64,000 nt of DNA from Candidatus Thiodiazotropha endoloripes (GCA_001709035.1 LVKA01000008.1:1116001-1180000), one strand, 5' to 3'. Numbered from the stretch's first letter, positions 53,800 to 63,969 are shown. Translations and numbers: made by a program. Notes: generated by a model not told the origin, from the letters alone.

Positions 53800-55674
53800 A
53801 TGGCACTTCTTCAGATTGCTGAACCCGGTCAGGCCCAGGCCCCCCATCAGCACCGACTCTCTGCGGGGATCGATCTCGGCACCACCAACTCACTGGTTGC
53901 CACCGTTCGCAGCGGTAAGGCCGAAACTCTGCCGGATCCGCAGGGGCGTCATCTGTTACCTTCCGTGGTGCGCTATCGGCAATCCGGTATAGAAGTCGGC
54001 TATGAAGCCAAACAGTCGGAAGTGGACGATCCGCTCAACACCATCTCCTCGGCAAAACGTCTGATCGGTCGTGGTGTTGATGATATCAAGACCCTGGGCA
54101 GCCAGTTGCCCTACGATTTTGTCGGGCAGCAGAGCAGTGTCCCTCGAATCAAAACTGAAGCCGGTGATATCTCCCCGGTGGAGGTCTCAGCCGAAGTGCT
54201 CAGACAGCTCTCGGAACGGGCCGAGGGAACGCTGGGCGGTCCGCTGGAAGGGGTGGTGATCACCGTACCCGCCTATTTCGATGAAGCGCAGCGTCAGGCA
54301 ACCAAGGATGCAGCCAAACTGGCGGGACTGCATGTCTTGCGACTGCTCAATGAACCAACGGCCGCCGCAGTCGCCTATGGTCTCGACAAAGGGGCTGAAG
54401 GGGTGCATGCGATCTATGATCTGGGTGGTGGCACCTTCGATATCTCCATACTCAGACTCAATAAAGGTGTCTTCGAGGTTTTGGCCACCGGTGGCGATTC
54501 GGCACTGGGTGGCGATGATTTCGATCGCTGTGTGGCTGAATGGATTATGCAGCAGGCCGGTCTCGATGAGAATGTCAGTCCGGGGATGGTGAAACGTCTG
54601 ATGCAAGCCGCCTGCACGGCCAAAGAGGCCCTTACTCAGACTGAACAGACAGACATCGAAGTCTCAATCGAGGCCGGTGAGAGCTGGCAGGGTAGTTTGA
54701 GCCGTGAACAGTTCAACTCCCTGGTCGATCCTCTGGTGACCAAAAGCATGATGGCCTGCCGTCGCACCCTGCGAGATGCCGGGGTGAGTGTCGACGAGGT
54801 TCAGGAAGTGGTGATGGTGGGTGGCTCCACCCGGGTACCCCGGGTCCGGGAAAAAGTCGGCGAGCTGTTCAATACCAAACCCCTGGTGGACATCGATCCG
54901 GATCGGGTTGTGGCTGTAGGCGCCGCAATCCAGGCGGACATCCTGGTAGGTAACAAACCCGGTGATGAGATGCTGCTGCTGGATGTTATCCCACTCTCGC
55001 TCGGGATAGAAACCATGGGTGGTCTGAGTGAGAAACTGATCAGCCGAAATACTACAATACCGGTTGCCCGGGCCCAGGAATTCACCACCTTCAAGGATGG
55101 TCAGTCGGCAATAGCGATTCATGTTGTGCAGGGTGAGCGGGAACTGGTTGCGGACTGCCGCTCACTGGCCCGATTCGAACTGCGCGGCATTCCACCGATG
55201 GTCGCCGGCGCAGCACGAATCCGAGTAACCTTTGCAGTCGATGCCGATGGCTTGTTGAGTGTCAGTGCGATTGAGCAGAGCAGTGGTGTTCAAGCCAATA
55301 TCGAGGTGAAGCCCTCATACGGTTTGACCGATCAGGAGATCGAAACCATGCTACGAGACTCCATTGCCCACGCGGATCAAGACAAACAGGCACGTAGCCA
55401 GAGAGAGCAACAGGTCGAAGCGGAACGGGTGATCGAAGCGCTGCAGGCCGCGCTGGCCGAGGATGGGGAAAGGTTGCTGGATGCAAAAGAACGTCAGCAG
55501 GTGGATGCTGCCCTCGAAACCCTGCGTAATGTGAGCAAGGATGGCGATCAGGAGCAGATCAAGAATCAGATAGCCGAACTCGAAAAAAGCTGTGGCTTCT
55601 ACGTGGAGAGACGCATGAATCAGAGCATTCAGCAGGCCATGTCGGGACACAGTGTCGATGAGTTCGAACAATAG
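53800..55674 (+). CDS. hscA: Hsp70-type chaperone HscA
   Basis: A 624-residue Hsp70 specialised for IscU. The nucleotide-binding domain has [28 protein letters not shown] and [15 protein letters not shown]; the substrate domain and helical lid follow (about 390-620). Starts 14 bp after hscB. It helps release the cluster from IscU using the LPPVK motif there. Confidence 0.98.
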   Translation: MALLQIAEPGQAQAPHQHRLSAGIDLGTTNSLVATVRSGKAETLPDPQGRHLLPSVVRYRQSGIEVGYEAKQSEVDDPLNTISSAKRLIGRGVDDIKTLGSQLPYDFVGQQSSVPRIKTEAGDISPVEVSAEVLRQLSERAEGTLGGPLEGVVITVPAYFDEAQRQATKDAAKLAGLHVLRLLNEPTAAAVAYGLDKGAEGVHAIYDLGGGTFDISILRLNKGVFEVLATGGDSALGGDDFDRCVAEWIMQQAGLDENVSPGMVKRLMQAACTAKEALTQTEQTDIEVSIEAGESWQGSLSREQFNSLVDPLVTKSMMACRRTLRDAGVSVDEVQEVVMVGGSTRVPRVREKVGELFNTKPLVDIDPDRVVAVGAAIQADILVGNKPGDEMLLLDVIPLSLGIETMGGLSEKLISRNTTIPVARAQEFTTFKDGQSAIAIHVVQGERELVADCRSLARFELRGIPPMVAGAARIRVTFAVDADGLLSVSAIEQSSGVQANIEVKPSYGLTDQEIETMLRDSIAHADQDKQARSQREQQVEAERVIEALQAALAEDGERLLDAKERQQVDAALETLRNVSKDGDQEQIKNQIAELEKSCGFYVERRMNQSIQQAMSGHSVDEFEQ

Positions 55675-55708
55675 TTAAACCTAGTTTCCGCAGCTTAAAG
55701 GAAGTCGT

Positions 55709-56047
55709 ATGCCTCAAGTCATCTTTCTACCTCACGAAGAGATCTGTCCCGAAGGGGCGGCGATCGATGTGGAACCGGGAACGACCATCTGCGACGCCGC
55801 ACTGAAGCACGGTATCGAGATCGAGCATGCCTGTGAGAAGTCCTGTGCCTGTACCACCTGCCACGTGATCGTGCGCGAAGGTTTCGACTCTTTGCAGGAG
55901 GCGGAAGAGGTGGAAGAGGATATGCTGGATAAGGCTTGGGGACTCGAACCTGAATCGAGACTCAGCTGCCAGGCAACGGTCGGCGATGAAGACCTGGTGA
56001 TCGAGATACCGAAATACACCATCAATATGGTTTCAGAACATCACTGA
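55709..56047 (+). CDS. fdx: [2Fe-2S] ferredoxin Fdx
   Basis: A 112-residue adrenodoxin-type ferredoxin with cluster cysteines in CEKSCACTTCH and, later, LSCQATV. Provides electrons for cluster assembly by Isc. AAAGGAAG precedes the start. Confidence 0.97.
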   Translation: MPQVIFLPHEEICPEGAAIDVEPGTTICDAALKHGIEIEHACEKSCACTTCHVIVREGFDSLQEAEEVEEDMLDKAWGLEPESRLSCQATVGDEDLVIEIPKYTINMVSEHH

Positions 56048-56060
56048 TTGGGAGATTGTC

Positions 56061-56261
56061 ATGGGCTTGAAATGGGTGGATAGTCTCAACATAGCGATTG
56101 AGCTCGACGAAACCTATCCGGATGTGGATCCACGTACGGTCAACTTTGTTGATCTGCGCAATTGGGTAATCAAACTGGATGAATTCGATGATGACCCGCA
56201 CCACTCCGGTGAGAAAATACTCGAAGCGATCCAGGCCGCATGGATCGAGGAGCGGGAGTAG
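56061..56261 (+). CDS. iscX: IscX (YfhJ) regulator
   Basis: A 66-residue acidic protein matching IscX: MGLKWVDSLNIAIELDETYP, DPRTVNFVDLRNWV and HCSGEKILEAIQAAW-like end. It tunes IscS activity and binds iron weakly. Last gene of the isc operon. Confidence 0.95.
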   Translation: MGLKWVDSLNIAIELDETYPDVDPRTVNFVDLRNWVIKLDEFDDDPHHSGEKILEAIQAAWIEERE

Positions 56262-56307
56262 TCCCGCAAACCTGAAGCACAGGGAAAGGTTGACACAGGA
56301 ATATTCA

Positions 56308-56835
56308 ATGAAACAGGAGAGCTCTGTAAAACCACCTCTGACCCGTCGTCTGCTCAGCTGGGGGTTCCAGTTGGCTGGCCTCTTGCTGGTGCTGTTTCTG
56401 ATCCATCTTTGGCAGACCCGTGATCTTGTGGCGGGTGTGGCACCACCCCTGTCGGCGAACAGCCTGGAAGGGCTTCCCGTCGATCTGGAAACGCTCGGCA
56501 GTGAACCGGTGGTGGTCCATTTCTGGGCAACCTGGTGTCCGGTATGCAAGCTTGAGGCGCCGGCAATCGACGATCTGGCTGATGATCATAAGGTGGTCAC
56601 AGTGGCCATGCAGTCGGGACCGGCCGCAGAAGTCAGCGACTATCTCGAAGCCAATGAGCTTGGCTTTACCACCATCAATGACCCTCAGGGAAAACTCTCT
56701 TCCAGCTGGCGTGTCCGGGGGCTGCCCACCAGCTATATCATCGATGAAAACCGTCAAGTGCGCTTCGTATCGGTAGGCTATACACCGGAGTTGACTCTGC
56801 GGCTGCGACTCTGGCTGCTGGATAACATTCTGTAA
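56308..56835 (+). CDS. Membrane-anchored thioredoxin-like protein (ScsD/DsbE-like)
   Basis: A 175-residue protein with an N-terminal helix (LLSWGFQLAGLLLVLFLI) that anchors it, a thioredoxin fold facing the periplasm with WCPVC, and the cis-Pro RGLPTSYIID. AGGA lies upstream of the ATG at 56308. Starts 46 bp after iscX. It likely handles disulfides in exported proteins; WCPVC is different from the WCGPC of the TlpA-like protein at 41.6 kb. Confidence 0.87.
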   Translation: MKQESSVKPPLTRRLLSWGFQLAGLLLVLFLIHLWQTRDLVAGVAPPLSANSLEGLPVDLETLGSEPVVVHFWATWCPVCKLEAPAIDDLADDHKVVTVAMQSGPAAEVSDYLEANELGFTTINDPQGKLSSSWRVRGLPTSYIIDENRQVRFVSVGYTPELTLRLRLWLLDNIL

Positions 56836-57021
56836 GGTCGATATCGATCGATTTTGCCAGCCCCAGCATCGCAGCCGGTCAAAGGCAATGATATGATGAG
56901 TGGATAACAGAAAATTGGCCCGGTGACTCAGTTTATCGCTTTCAGCCGCCGTGTTGATGAGTGGGTAGAGACTCGATCTGGATGCCCCGCTGATGCTTGG
57001 AACGCCCCGGAGATGTAAGCT

Positions 57022-58413
57022 ATGACGCTTCTAAAAAGATGTGCTTATCTCATTGTTTTGGGAGTGTTGTTTGTCGGTTGTACCACGGCCCCAACCCTCT
57101 CCCAGACCGATGTATTTGAAACCTACGCAGAGATTGCGAGCTTTAGAAAGCGCCTGGCCGAGGATGAGACGAACGGACTCTTCAACCTGGCACCCGAAGG
57201 GTTTCGCAAGGCAGAGAACAAACTGAATCAGGCCATCTCCCTGGGACGATCCAAGAAAGACGAAGCCGTAGCTGAAACGATCCGTGATGGGCGGGTGATT
57301 CTCGACAAGGCGGAAGCCGATGCGATTACCACCAAATCATTGATGCGTGAGGTGCTGGAAGCCCGTCGGTTGGCAATCGCTGCAGAAGCCGACACGATGA
57401 TGGCGGATCAGTTCAAAGCCCTGGATAAGAAGTTGCGTCTGGCGGCTGAACAGGTGGAGCAGGGTGACCTTGAAGCGGCGAAGAAGTGGCGTCCCGAGAT
57501 GCTGGAAGGCTATTCGGAAATTGAACTGGAGGCGCTGAAGCAGGATGCCACCGAGAATGCCCGCTATGACATCTCCCAGGCAATCAAAAGTGAAGCGGAT
57601 GAGTATGCGCCGAAGACCCTGAAACTGGCCCGAGAGGAGCTGGCACTGGCTATCGCGGTGCTTGAGACCAACAGAACCCAGCGCACCAAGGCGAAGAACC
57701 ATGCGCTGGAAGCGAGTAAGCAGGCACGAAGAAGTATCGAGCTTACCGAACTGATCAAAGAGTTTGATAACAGAGAGTACTCTTCGGAAGATGTTCTGCT
57801 TTGGTATCAGAAGCAGTTGGCGCAGATCAACGAATCCACAGATGAACCGCTGCCGTTTGATCTGCCCAATCACGAAGTGGTGAACGTACTGCAGGACAAA
57901 CTGGCCAACTATGCGGAGTTGCGCAAAACTGAACTGGCAACGCGCATCGATCTGCAGACCCGGCTGGCCGCCGTGGAGCGTCAGAACCAGGAAGCTCAGG
58001 CCCGCTTCGATAAGATTCAGGATCTGTTCAGTGCCGAAGAGGCCAACGTCTATCGGCAGGGCCACAACATCCTATTGGAGATGAGAGCCTTCAACTTCCC
58101 CAGCGGCGGTACCGATATCCAGGCTGACAATTTCGAACTGCTGGACAAGATCGTAACGGCAATCAAATCCTTTCCCAGTCCCGATGTGGTGGTCTCCGGG
58201 CATACCGATTCGGTTGGGGGGGATGTGACTAACCGTAAACTCTCGCAACAACGGGCCGAGACGGTGGCCTCATTTCTTGAGAAGGTCGGTGGCGTGGAGC
58301 GAACCCGATTAACGGCAATCGGCTATGGGGAGGCACGCCCGGTGGCCAATAATGAGACTGAGATTGGACGCAAGAGCAATCGCAGAATCGAGGTGCTCAT
58401 CATTAATGAATGA
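57022..58413 (+). CDS. OmpA-family lipoprotein with DUF4398-like N-terminus
   Basis: A 463-residue lipoprotein: lipobox GVLFVGC, then a long helical region (about 25-330; many Glu, Ala, Lys) like DUF4398, and a C-terminal OmpA domain (about 345-460: MRAFNFPSGGTDIQ, GHTDSVGGDVTN, LSQQRAETVASF, GYGEARPVANN). The OmpA part binds peptidoglycan; the lipid holds it in the outer membrane. The last 8 bp overlap the next gene, an unusual pairing. Confidence 0.85.
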   Translation: MTLLKRCAYLIVLGVLFVGCTTAPTLSQTDVFETYAEIASFRKRLAEDETNGLFNLAPEGFRKAENKLNQAISLGRSKKDEAVAETIRDGRVILDKAEADAITTKSLMREVLEARRLAIAAEADTMMADQFKALDKKLRLAAEQVEQGDLEAAKKWRPEMLEGYSEIELEALKQDATENARYDISQAIKSEADEYAPKTLKLAREELALAIAVLETNRTQRTKAKNHALEASKQARRSIELTELIKEFDNREYSSEDVLLWYQKQLAQINESTDEPLPFDLPNHEVVNVLQDKLANYAELRKTELATRIDLQTRLAAVERQNQEAQARFDKIQDLFSAEEANVYRQGHNILLEMRAFNFPSGGTDIQADNFELLDKIVTAIKSFPSPDVVVSGHTDSVGGDVTNRKLSQQRAETVASFLEKVGGVERTRLTAIGYGEARPVANNETEIGRKSNRRIEVLIINE

Positions 58414-60133
58414 TCAACAATCCTCTGCCCTGAGCAAACCCTACTCGGTAGCAATAACCGGTTCAGGCGGAAGTGGTGCGGTGACTGCTGGCCGTATTCT
58501 GCTCGAGGCGGCGGCACATTGTGGTTATCAGGGCTTGATGACCCGTTCCGCAGGTCCTCAGATCCGTGGTGGCGAATCGGCGGCGATGGTCAGGTTCAGT
58601 ACCACCCCGGTGGAGTGTATGGGGGATGAATACGATCTTCTGGTGGCGCTTGACTGGTTGAATATCGAACGCTTTGCCGATGAGATCCTGCTGTCAAACA
58701 AAAGCCTGATACTTTGTGATCCCAAGGCGGGCGAGGTTCCGGCCCTGCTGCGCAGCAATGGCGCAGAAATCCGCGAAATACCCTTTAAGACCTTCGCCTC
58801 CGGCCTGCCGGATGGGCGCATCAATATGGTGGCGTTGGGTGCGGCGGCGGTGGTCTGTGGTCTGCCCCTCGATGCCATGGAAAACAGTGTCCGCCAGGTA
58901 CTGCAAAGCAAGTCCCCTGAGGTGATCGAGAGTGCTTTGCGAGCGCTTGAGCTGGGCTACAATCATGACCGGCGTCCACAGATCAAACAACCACCTCCAG
59001 GCAAGCAGGAAGACCGTTGGAGTATCACCGGCAACCAGGCCTGCGGCCTCGGCGCCCTGCGTGGCGGCATCAGATTTGTCGCCGCTTATCCGATCACCCC
59101 GGCCAGCGAAATCCTTGAATGGTTGGCGCCAAGACTTGAGCAGGTCGGAGGAGCGCTGCTGCAGGCCGAGGATGAGCTTGCCTCGATCAACATGATCATC
59201 GGCTCCTCCTTTGGCGGTGTGCCCTCCCTGACGGCTACCTCAGGGCCGGGACTCAGCCTGATGGTGGAGGGATTGGGTTTGGCGCTGGTCAGTGAAACCC
59301 CGGTGACGGTGGTCAATGTGATGCGTGGCGGGCCCTCCACCGGTATCCCCACCAAGTCCGAACAGTCTGATCTGAATATCGCAGTCTACGGTCTGCATGG
59401 TGATGCCCCGCATCTGGTATTCGCACCGCTCTCCATCCGCGATGCCATCTTCACCACCCAATGGGCGGTGCAACTGGCTGAGCACCTGCAGACGGTTTCG
59501 CTGGTGCTCTCCGATCAATCCCTCGGTCAGTCCCAGGCCATCATAAAAGCCTCAGAGGAGGTTGAACTGCCACTGCAAAGGTCGGTGACAAATGATCCTG
59601 GTGAAGACTATCGACGCTACCAGATCGTGGCGGAAAACATCTCACCAATGAGCCTGCCGGGAACACCCGACGGTATGTATACCGCTGACGGACTGGAACA
59701 TAACGACCGGGGAACCCCCTCCAGCATGGCCAGTGATCATCGTGAACAGCTCAATAAACGGCTGCAGAAACTGAAGCAGTTTGATTACGGCGACTACTGG
59801 GCTGAGGTATCCGGCGACGGTGATACCTGTCTGATTACCTGGGGTTCCAGTACTGGTGCAGTGAAAGAGGCAGCGGATCATCTGAACCATGCAGGTAGCA
59901 AGGTCAGAGTGATCGCACTACGTCTGCTGGCGCCGCTGCAGCGGGATAAGATCCTTCAACTGATCGACGGCACCGCCAAGGTCCTGGTGGTGGAACAGAA
60001 TCACGGTGGTCAACTGTTTCACTATCTGCAGTCGGAGTCGGTACTTCCGGGGAGAGCTCAATCACTGGCCCAGCCCGGTCCGTTGCCACTACGGCCAGGA
60101 AGAATCATCCGCGCCTACCAGGCCCTGGATTGA
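58406..60133 (+). CDS. korA: 2-oxoacid:acceptor oxidoreductase, fused gamma/alpha subunit
   Basis: A 575-residue protein: the N-terminal gamma-type domain (about 12-190; ITGSGGSGAVTAGRILLEAA, RSAGPQIRGGESA) and the alpha-type pyrimidine domain (about 205-575; GNQACGLGALRGGIRFVAAYPITPAS, NVMRGGPSTG). These enzymes oxidise 2-oxoacids such as 2-oxoglutarate with CoA and ferredoxin. A beta subunit (korB), which carries thiamine diphosphate, would be expected just downstream but is not there; a VOC gene abuts on the other strand. The start ATG at 58406 overlaps the OmpA stop by 8 bp. Confidence 0.88.
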   Translation: MNDQQSSALSKPYSVAITGSGGSGAVTAGRILLEAAAHCGYQGLMTRSAGPQIRGGESAAMVRFSTTPVECMGDEYDLLVALDWLNIERFADEILLSNKSLILCDPKAGEVPALLRSNGAEIREIPFKTFASGLPDGRINMVALGAAAVVCGLPLDAMENSVRQVLQSKSPEVIESALRALELGYNHDRRPQIKQPPPGKQEDRWSITGNQACGLGALRGGIRFVAAYPITPASEILEWLAPRLEQVGGALLQAEDELASINMIIGSSFGGVPSLTATSGPGLSLMVEGLGLALVSETPVTVVNVMRGGPSTGIPTKSEQSDLNIAVYGLHGDAPHLVFAPLSIRDAIFTTQWAVQLAEHLQTVSLVLSDQSLGQSQAIIKASEEVELPLQRSVTNDPGEDYRRYQIVAENISPMSLPGTPDGMYTADGLEHNDRGTPSSMASDHREQLNKRLQKLKQFDYGDYWAEVSGDGDTCLITWGSSTGAVKEAADHLNHAGSKVRVIALRLLAPLQRDKILQLIDGTAKVLVVEQNHGGQLFHYLQSESVLPGRAQSLAQPGPLPLRPGRIIRAYQALD

Positions 60134-60499
60134 TTATTTCGCCGCTTCCCACAACTCGATTGGATTGCCCTCAGGGTCCCGGAGTCTGGCAAATCGGCCG
60201 TTCGGGTAATGGGTTTCGTCCACGCTGACCTCAATGCCATGGCGGCGCAGTTGAGCAACCATGCTGTCCAGATCATCCACCCGAAAGTTGATCATCCACT
60301 GTTTTGACGGATCACCAAAATAGTCTGTCTCTTTTTCAAATGGAGCAAACACGGTCGGGCCAGTCTGCTGTATCCAGGGAGATTGGTCGTAGTCGGTCGG
60401 AACTTGAGCAACACCCAGGTGCTGTTCATACCAGGATGAGAGTTTTGCGGGATCCTCGGCGCGAAAAAAAAGCCCGCCAATGCCTGTTACCTTTTCCAT
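60134..60499 (-). CDS. VOC/glyoxalase-family protein
   Basis: A 121-residue protein with the beta-alpha-beta-beta-beta pattern of vicinal oxygen chelate proteins: GGLFFRAEDPAKLSSWYEQHLG, QWMINFRVDDLDSMV, RDPEGNPIELWEAA. Could bind a metal through His and Glu; the substrate is unknown. Its stop codon directly abuts that of korA (60133), so the two genes are perfectly convergent. Confidence 0.85.
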   Translation of the reverse strand: MEKVTGIGGLFFRAEDPAKLSSWYEQHLGVAQVPTDYDQSPWIQQTGPTVFAPFEKETDYFGDPSKQWMINFRVDDLDSMVAQLRRHGIEVSVDETHYPNGRFARLRDPEGNPIELWEAAK

Positions 60500-60551
60500 G
60501 CGATATGCCCTTAACCTGTCATACAGAGAATGTTCATAGCAGCGAAAAGGA

Positions 60552-61940
60552 TCAACCGCCCTTGATCTCTTTGATTGCGTTTAAACCCAGCGAGAGCGTG
60601 CCCGCAAGGAGTACCAGGATTGCCATCAGCTGATACTCAGGGTTAACAAATCGGATCATTACAAAGATCGATGCACCCAGCAGCACAACCACCAGCAAGG
60701 TGACGTTGGTGAGTATCGGAGTCCAGCCAGTGACCTTTTCAACAGGAAACGGGATTGTCGCGAGAGATGGGTAGGATGCACCGGGCTTATGGATGCTGAG
60801 TGGTACAGGTTTCGATGTTGTAGTATTTGTTTGTTCTGTTTCATCCTGAATCTGTTCAATGATGCGCTCATCCCGGGCTATGGCAGAACGAAAGGAGAGA
60901 TAGGGGCCGAATCGATTCTGATAGCCGACCATTCGATGGCTCATGCCACCCTGTTTCAGCTTGTCGGCGGTGCTGAAAAACATCTGATGAAGCGGGAATA
61001 GTGAGGAGAACAGCTTTGTTACACCGCTGAGCATTTCGATCATGCCGCCAGCGGAAGATTGATGAATGAAGTTGTATTCAACGGTTTTATTGGTGGTTGG
61101 TTTTTCCGCGATGGAATCAAAGTGGCTGGTAATATCGTATGGATTGTTCAACAGCGCATCGCCGGGATTACCACAGTGCTCGAAATTAAGAAACCGGGGC
61201 GGCACCTTGGGTACGATGTCATCAGCGATTCTGCTCTGATAGGTGACATCTCCCAGGGTGAGTCTGTCGTGATCCTGTGGCTGGATGCCAGCCGGTGTCT
61301 GGTTGTATTCGGCAGCAAAACCGGACGAGCCGGCCCTTGGGGCGCCGAATGTAAGTACCGCTTCTACTCTATTGAGTTGCTGTTCGGCCAATGCTTTTGC
61401 GGCAATCACACCCATGGCGCCACCCAGTGAGTGGCCAGTGATGACAATGGAAGAGGTGGATGCAGAGACCTGCCTGTACCATTCGAACACCCTGTTTTGC
61501 ATACCTGACCAAGCGTCATGAAAACCGGAATGGAGCTGCTCATTGGTTTTGAAAAAACGAAAATTGGTATCCCAATCATAAGCATCATCGGATCCACGGA
61601 ATACCAGCCAGGCCCGTTGTTGAAAAACAAAGCCCATGCCGACTTTTGAGAAAAGTGCCGTGCGGGCAGGGAGGCCTTTGCCAAACTCAGTAGTAAAACC
61701 TTGAAAAGTGTCAGCGCCTTCAAGTTCCAATAGACGTCTCAGTCCTTCCAGGTTATAGCGATAGATCAGAGCGGAGAGGCCTGCACAAAAACATTGGAGC
61801 TCTCTCAATACCTGGTTACGATCTCCTCGAGTATCGACAGAGGGAGGGGTTGGTGCGATGCCCCCGCAATTAAGTATTGCGAGTTTCGGTGATGGAGGCG
61901 GTTTGCTGCTCTGTGTGGATTGAGCGGACTCGATCAGCAT
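60552..61940 (-). CDS. Class 3 lipase-like protein with C-terminal membrane helices
   Basis: A 462-residue protein: alpha/beta hydrolase core with FRGSDDAYDWDTNF, the nucleophile elbow TGHSLGGAMG, TFGAPRAG, a likely acid Asp in IADDIVPKVP and a possible catalytic His in MSHRMVGY. Near the C-terminus are two membrane helices (about 405-455: LTNVTLLVVVLLGASIFVMI and LMAILVLLAGTLSLGLN). No signal peptide at the start. The layout suggests a membrane-tethered lipase on the cytoplasmic side. No obvious partner gene. Confidence 0.82.
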   Translation of the reverse strand: MLIESAQSTQSSKPPPSPKLAILNCGGIAPTPPSVDTRGDRNQVLRELQCFCAGLSALIYRYNLEGLRRLLELEGADTFQGFTTEFGKGLPARTALFSKVGMGFVFQQRAWLVFRGSDDAYDWDTNFRFFKTNEQLHSGFHDAWSGMQNRVFEWYRQVSASTSSIVITGHSLGGAMGVIAAKALAEQQLNRVEAVLTFGAPRAGSSGFAAEYNQTPAGIQPQDHDRLTLGDVTYQSRIADDIVPKVPPRFLNFEHCGNPGDALLNNPYDITSHFDSIAEKPTTNKTVEYNFIHQSSAGGMIEMLSGVTKLFSSLFPLHQMFFSTADKLKQGGMSHRMVGYQNRFGPYLSFRSAIARDERIIEQIQDETEQTNTTTSKPVPLSIHKPGASYPSLATIPFPVEKVTGWTPILTNVTLLVVVLLGASIFVMIRFVNPEYQLMAILVLLAGTLSLGLNAIKEIKGG

Positions 61941-62234
61941 GAAGATATCCTTTGCTTCAATAGGTGAATGATTTACTCCATCAGCTTAATAACTATAGAT
62001 GATATTTATACTCGCGAGATCAATAACCTTATAAAACCTGGCTGTATGGGAGTCAAAGAATAGGTCGAAGTAGTCGTATTGGGAATGAGCTACAAAGCAT
62101 CACTTCCACAGCGCCTCGCATAAGTTTGTTACTCATCGTCATCCCGGCGAAACTCGGAATCAAGGTACCCCACAACCATCAATGACACACTTCGGGTAAT
62201 CTACTTGCTCAACAGATTCACTATTAGGTATCTG
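61941..62234. other. Intergenic region upstream of the lipase gene
   Basis: 294 bases with no credible gene; it contains a degenerate CGTCATCC repeat at 62137-62165 (CGTCATCCCGGC followed by CGGAATCAAGG) similar to the one at 30287. The lipase promoter presumably lies here. Confidence 0.35.
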
Positions 62235-62552
62235 TTATGTCAAGCAAGCGATCACCAAAGGCAGTGATGAAGAGAATACCAACAAATGCATCATTGCTGC
62301 AGGCGCAAATGAGGAAGCGTGAAAAAACTGGGAACTTAGCCTGAATCGACGAATATCAGAGAGAGCAGATTTGATACTGTTGTGAAAGAAAACCCCAAAT
62401 AGAGCCGCGATCTGCAGCTCAATCATCAACATGAAAATCTCCAAACCGACGGCATCGATAAAAACAGCCAGCCCAACCGTCTCCGGATTGAGTATGAGGA
62501 AAACAACCACGAAGAGTGTGAGAACTTTCCAGATTGTGGGTTTTATCTTCAT
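62235..62552 (-). CDS. Small hydrophobic membrane protein
   Basis: A 105-residue ORF with two or three predicted helices (VLTLFVVVFLILNPETVGLA, IFMLMIELQIAALFGVFF, MHLLVFSSSLPLVIACL). No family is recognised. The composition supports a real integral membrane protein, but there is no operon or clear Shine-Dalgarno evidence. It lies between the lipase and SDR genes. Confidence 0.5.
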   Translation of the reverse strand: MKIKPTIWKVLTLFVVVFLILNPETVGLAVFIDAVGLEIFMLMIELQIAALFGVFFHNSIKSALSDIRRFRLSSQFFHASSFAPAAMMHLLVFSSSLPLVIACLT

Positions 62553-62750
62553 CGTTTCATTTTGATCTTTGCCTTGGTGCCGGGGAGTTTTATTTCACAT
62601 TGGTTAACCCCGGCAAATTGATCCCTGACGGCCAGAAGGCTCCATTTATCGCCCAGGCTAACCATAGCCGAGTCGACAGGACAGACTGAGCGCTTGGTGG
62701 TGCGACGGCATGTGTCGGATTTGACCGCGGCCTAAACCTAGCCTGGTATT

Positions 62751-62810
62751 TACTAACTTGCAATTAACAAGTTAGTACACTAGGATTAAGTTACTTGCAA
62801 AATACAAGTA
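62751..62810. promoter_or_regulatory. Two matching inverted repeats (ACTTG-N7-CAAGT operators)
   Basis: Site 1: 10-bp perfect arms 62751-62760 and 62768-62777 around CAATTAA. Site 2: 6-bp arms 62792-62797 and 62805-62810 around CAAAATA. Both share ACTTG-N7-CAAGT and are 37 bp apart centre to centre. They lie about 90-150 bp before the SDR start. TetR- or HxlR-type regulators bind comparable palindromes; no regulator gene is in the window. The rest of 62553-62900 shows no gene. Confidence 0.6.
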
Positions 62811-62900
62811 TGTATTTTAATCGTTTTCAGTGCAGCGTGATCCTTACTGACAACTGATTATGTCAATACTCAGAAGGTTTCCTCGAGTCAGGAGCATGGT

Positions 62901-63704
62901 ATGGAACCAATTGAAAAGGCGACTGTTTTAGTGACTGGTGCTTCAAAGGGAATTGGCCTTTCAATCGCTGAGGCGTTCGCTGCACATGGACATGACCTGG
63001 TACTGATCGCCCGCGGAGAGAAAGCGCTGCAGCGCGTGGCGGATAGAATCGAGGCGGAGTCCGGAGTGGAGGTTAGGGTGATCAGTGGCGATTTAACTGA
63101 AGCGGGTGTACCCCAGAAGCTCTACAAGCAATTGGAACAGTCCGGTAAGCCCATAGATATTCTGGTCAACAATGCCGGAGTAGGGATGAGTGGTCTGTTT
63201 CTTGAGGGCGATTACTCAAAGCTGAGCAGTATGTTACAACTCAATATGCTGGCATTGACTCAACTGACACATCTGTTTCTACCTCAGATGCTGAACCGCA
63301 AGCGTGGTCGGATACTCAATGTTGGATCACTGGTCTCCTATTTTACTGGGGGACCGAACTGGGCGGCCTATGTGGCAAGTAAACACTATGTGCGTGCCTT
63401 GAGTACAGGATTATCCAAGGAGTTGAAGGGTTCGGGTGTGGCCGTGACTTTGCTCTCGCCTGGGGCAACAGCCACCGATTTTGTAAAGAGTGCTGATACA
63501 AAGGATATGTTGGCCTATCAGGTACCCATTGGGCCATCGCCAGAACAGATCGCCAAGCTTGCCTATCATGCCTGTCAGACCGGAAAGAAGTCGGTAATAC
63601 CAGGAGTGTTCAACAAAATACTTGCCTTTATGGGTGAGTTGCATCCTCGGAACATCGCTTTTGAAGTATTTGGTTTCCTGTCAAACAAAAAAGGTAGTCA
63701 ATAG
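62901..63704 (+). CDS. Short-chain dehydrogenase/reductase
   Basis: A 267-residue Rossmann-fold oxidoreductase. The cofactor motif is TGASKGIG; NNAGVGMSG stabilises the sheet; the catalytic residues are Ser in NVGSLVSY, Tyr and Lys in YVASKHYV. The Arg after the first strand (IARGEKAL) suggests NADP(H). Family members of this type reduce fatty acyl or steroid-like ketones, but the substrate is unknown. It is preceded by two operator-like palindromes and probably induced by a small molecule. Confidence 0.93.
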   Translation: MEPIEKATVLVTGASKGIGLSIAEAFAAHGHDLVLIARGEKALQRVADRIEAESGVEVRVISGDLTEAGVPQKLYKQLEQSGKPIDILVNNAGVGMSGLFLEGDYSKLSSMLQLNMLALTQLTHLFLPQMLNRKRGRILNVGSLVSYFTGGPNWAAYVASKHYVRALSTGLSKELKGSGVAVTLLSPGATATDFVKSADTKDMLAYQVPIGPSPEQIAKLAYHACQTGKKSVIPGVFNKILAFMGELHPRNIAFEVFGFLSNKKGSQ

Positions 63705-63969
63705 GTATATGTCTGATTGAACTTGGCAGACTGATGTACTCTGAAATTTTCAAGATAAATAGGTTAAAGCAATCTCCTATCCTGATGGCGGCTATGTATT
63801 CTTATTAACCAACCCAAAAGTGGCCCTAACTATAAATAATAGTGCGTGAATGTAATTTACTTGTCAGCGGGTTGATGAATATTTGCTGTTCTCAAGTGCT
63901 GATGAAGTTTTACACCCGACTATCGCTGGCGCTTCGTGGATCAACTTGTCTCTCTCCAAGGCATCAATC

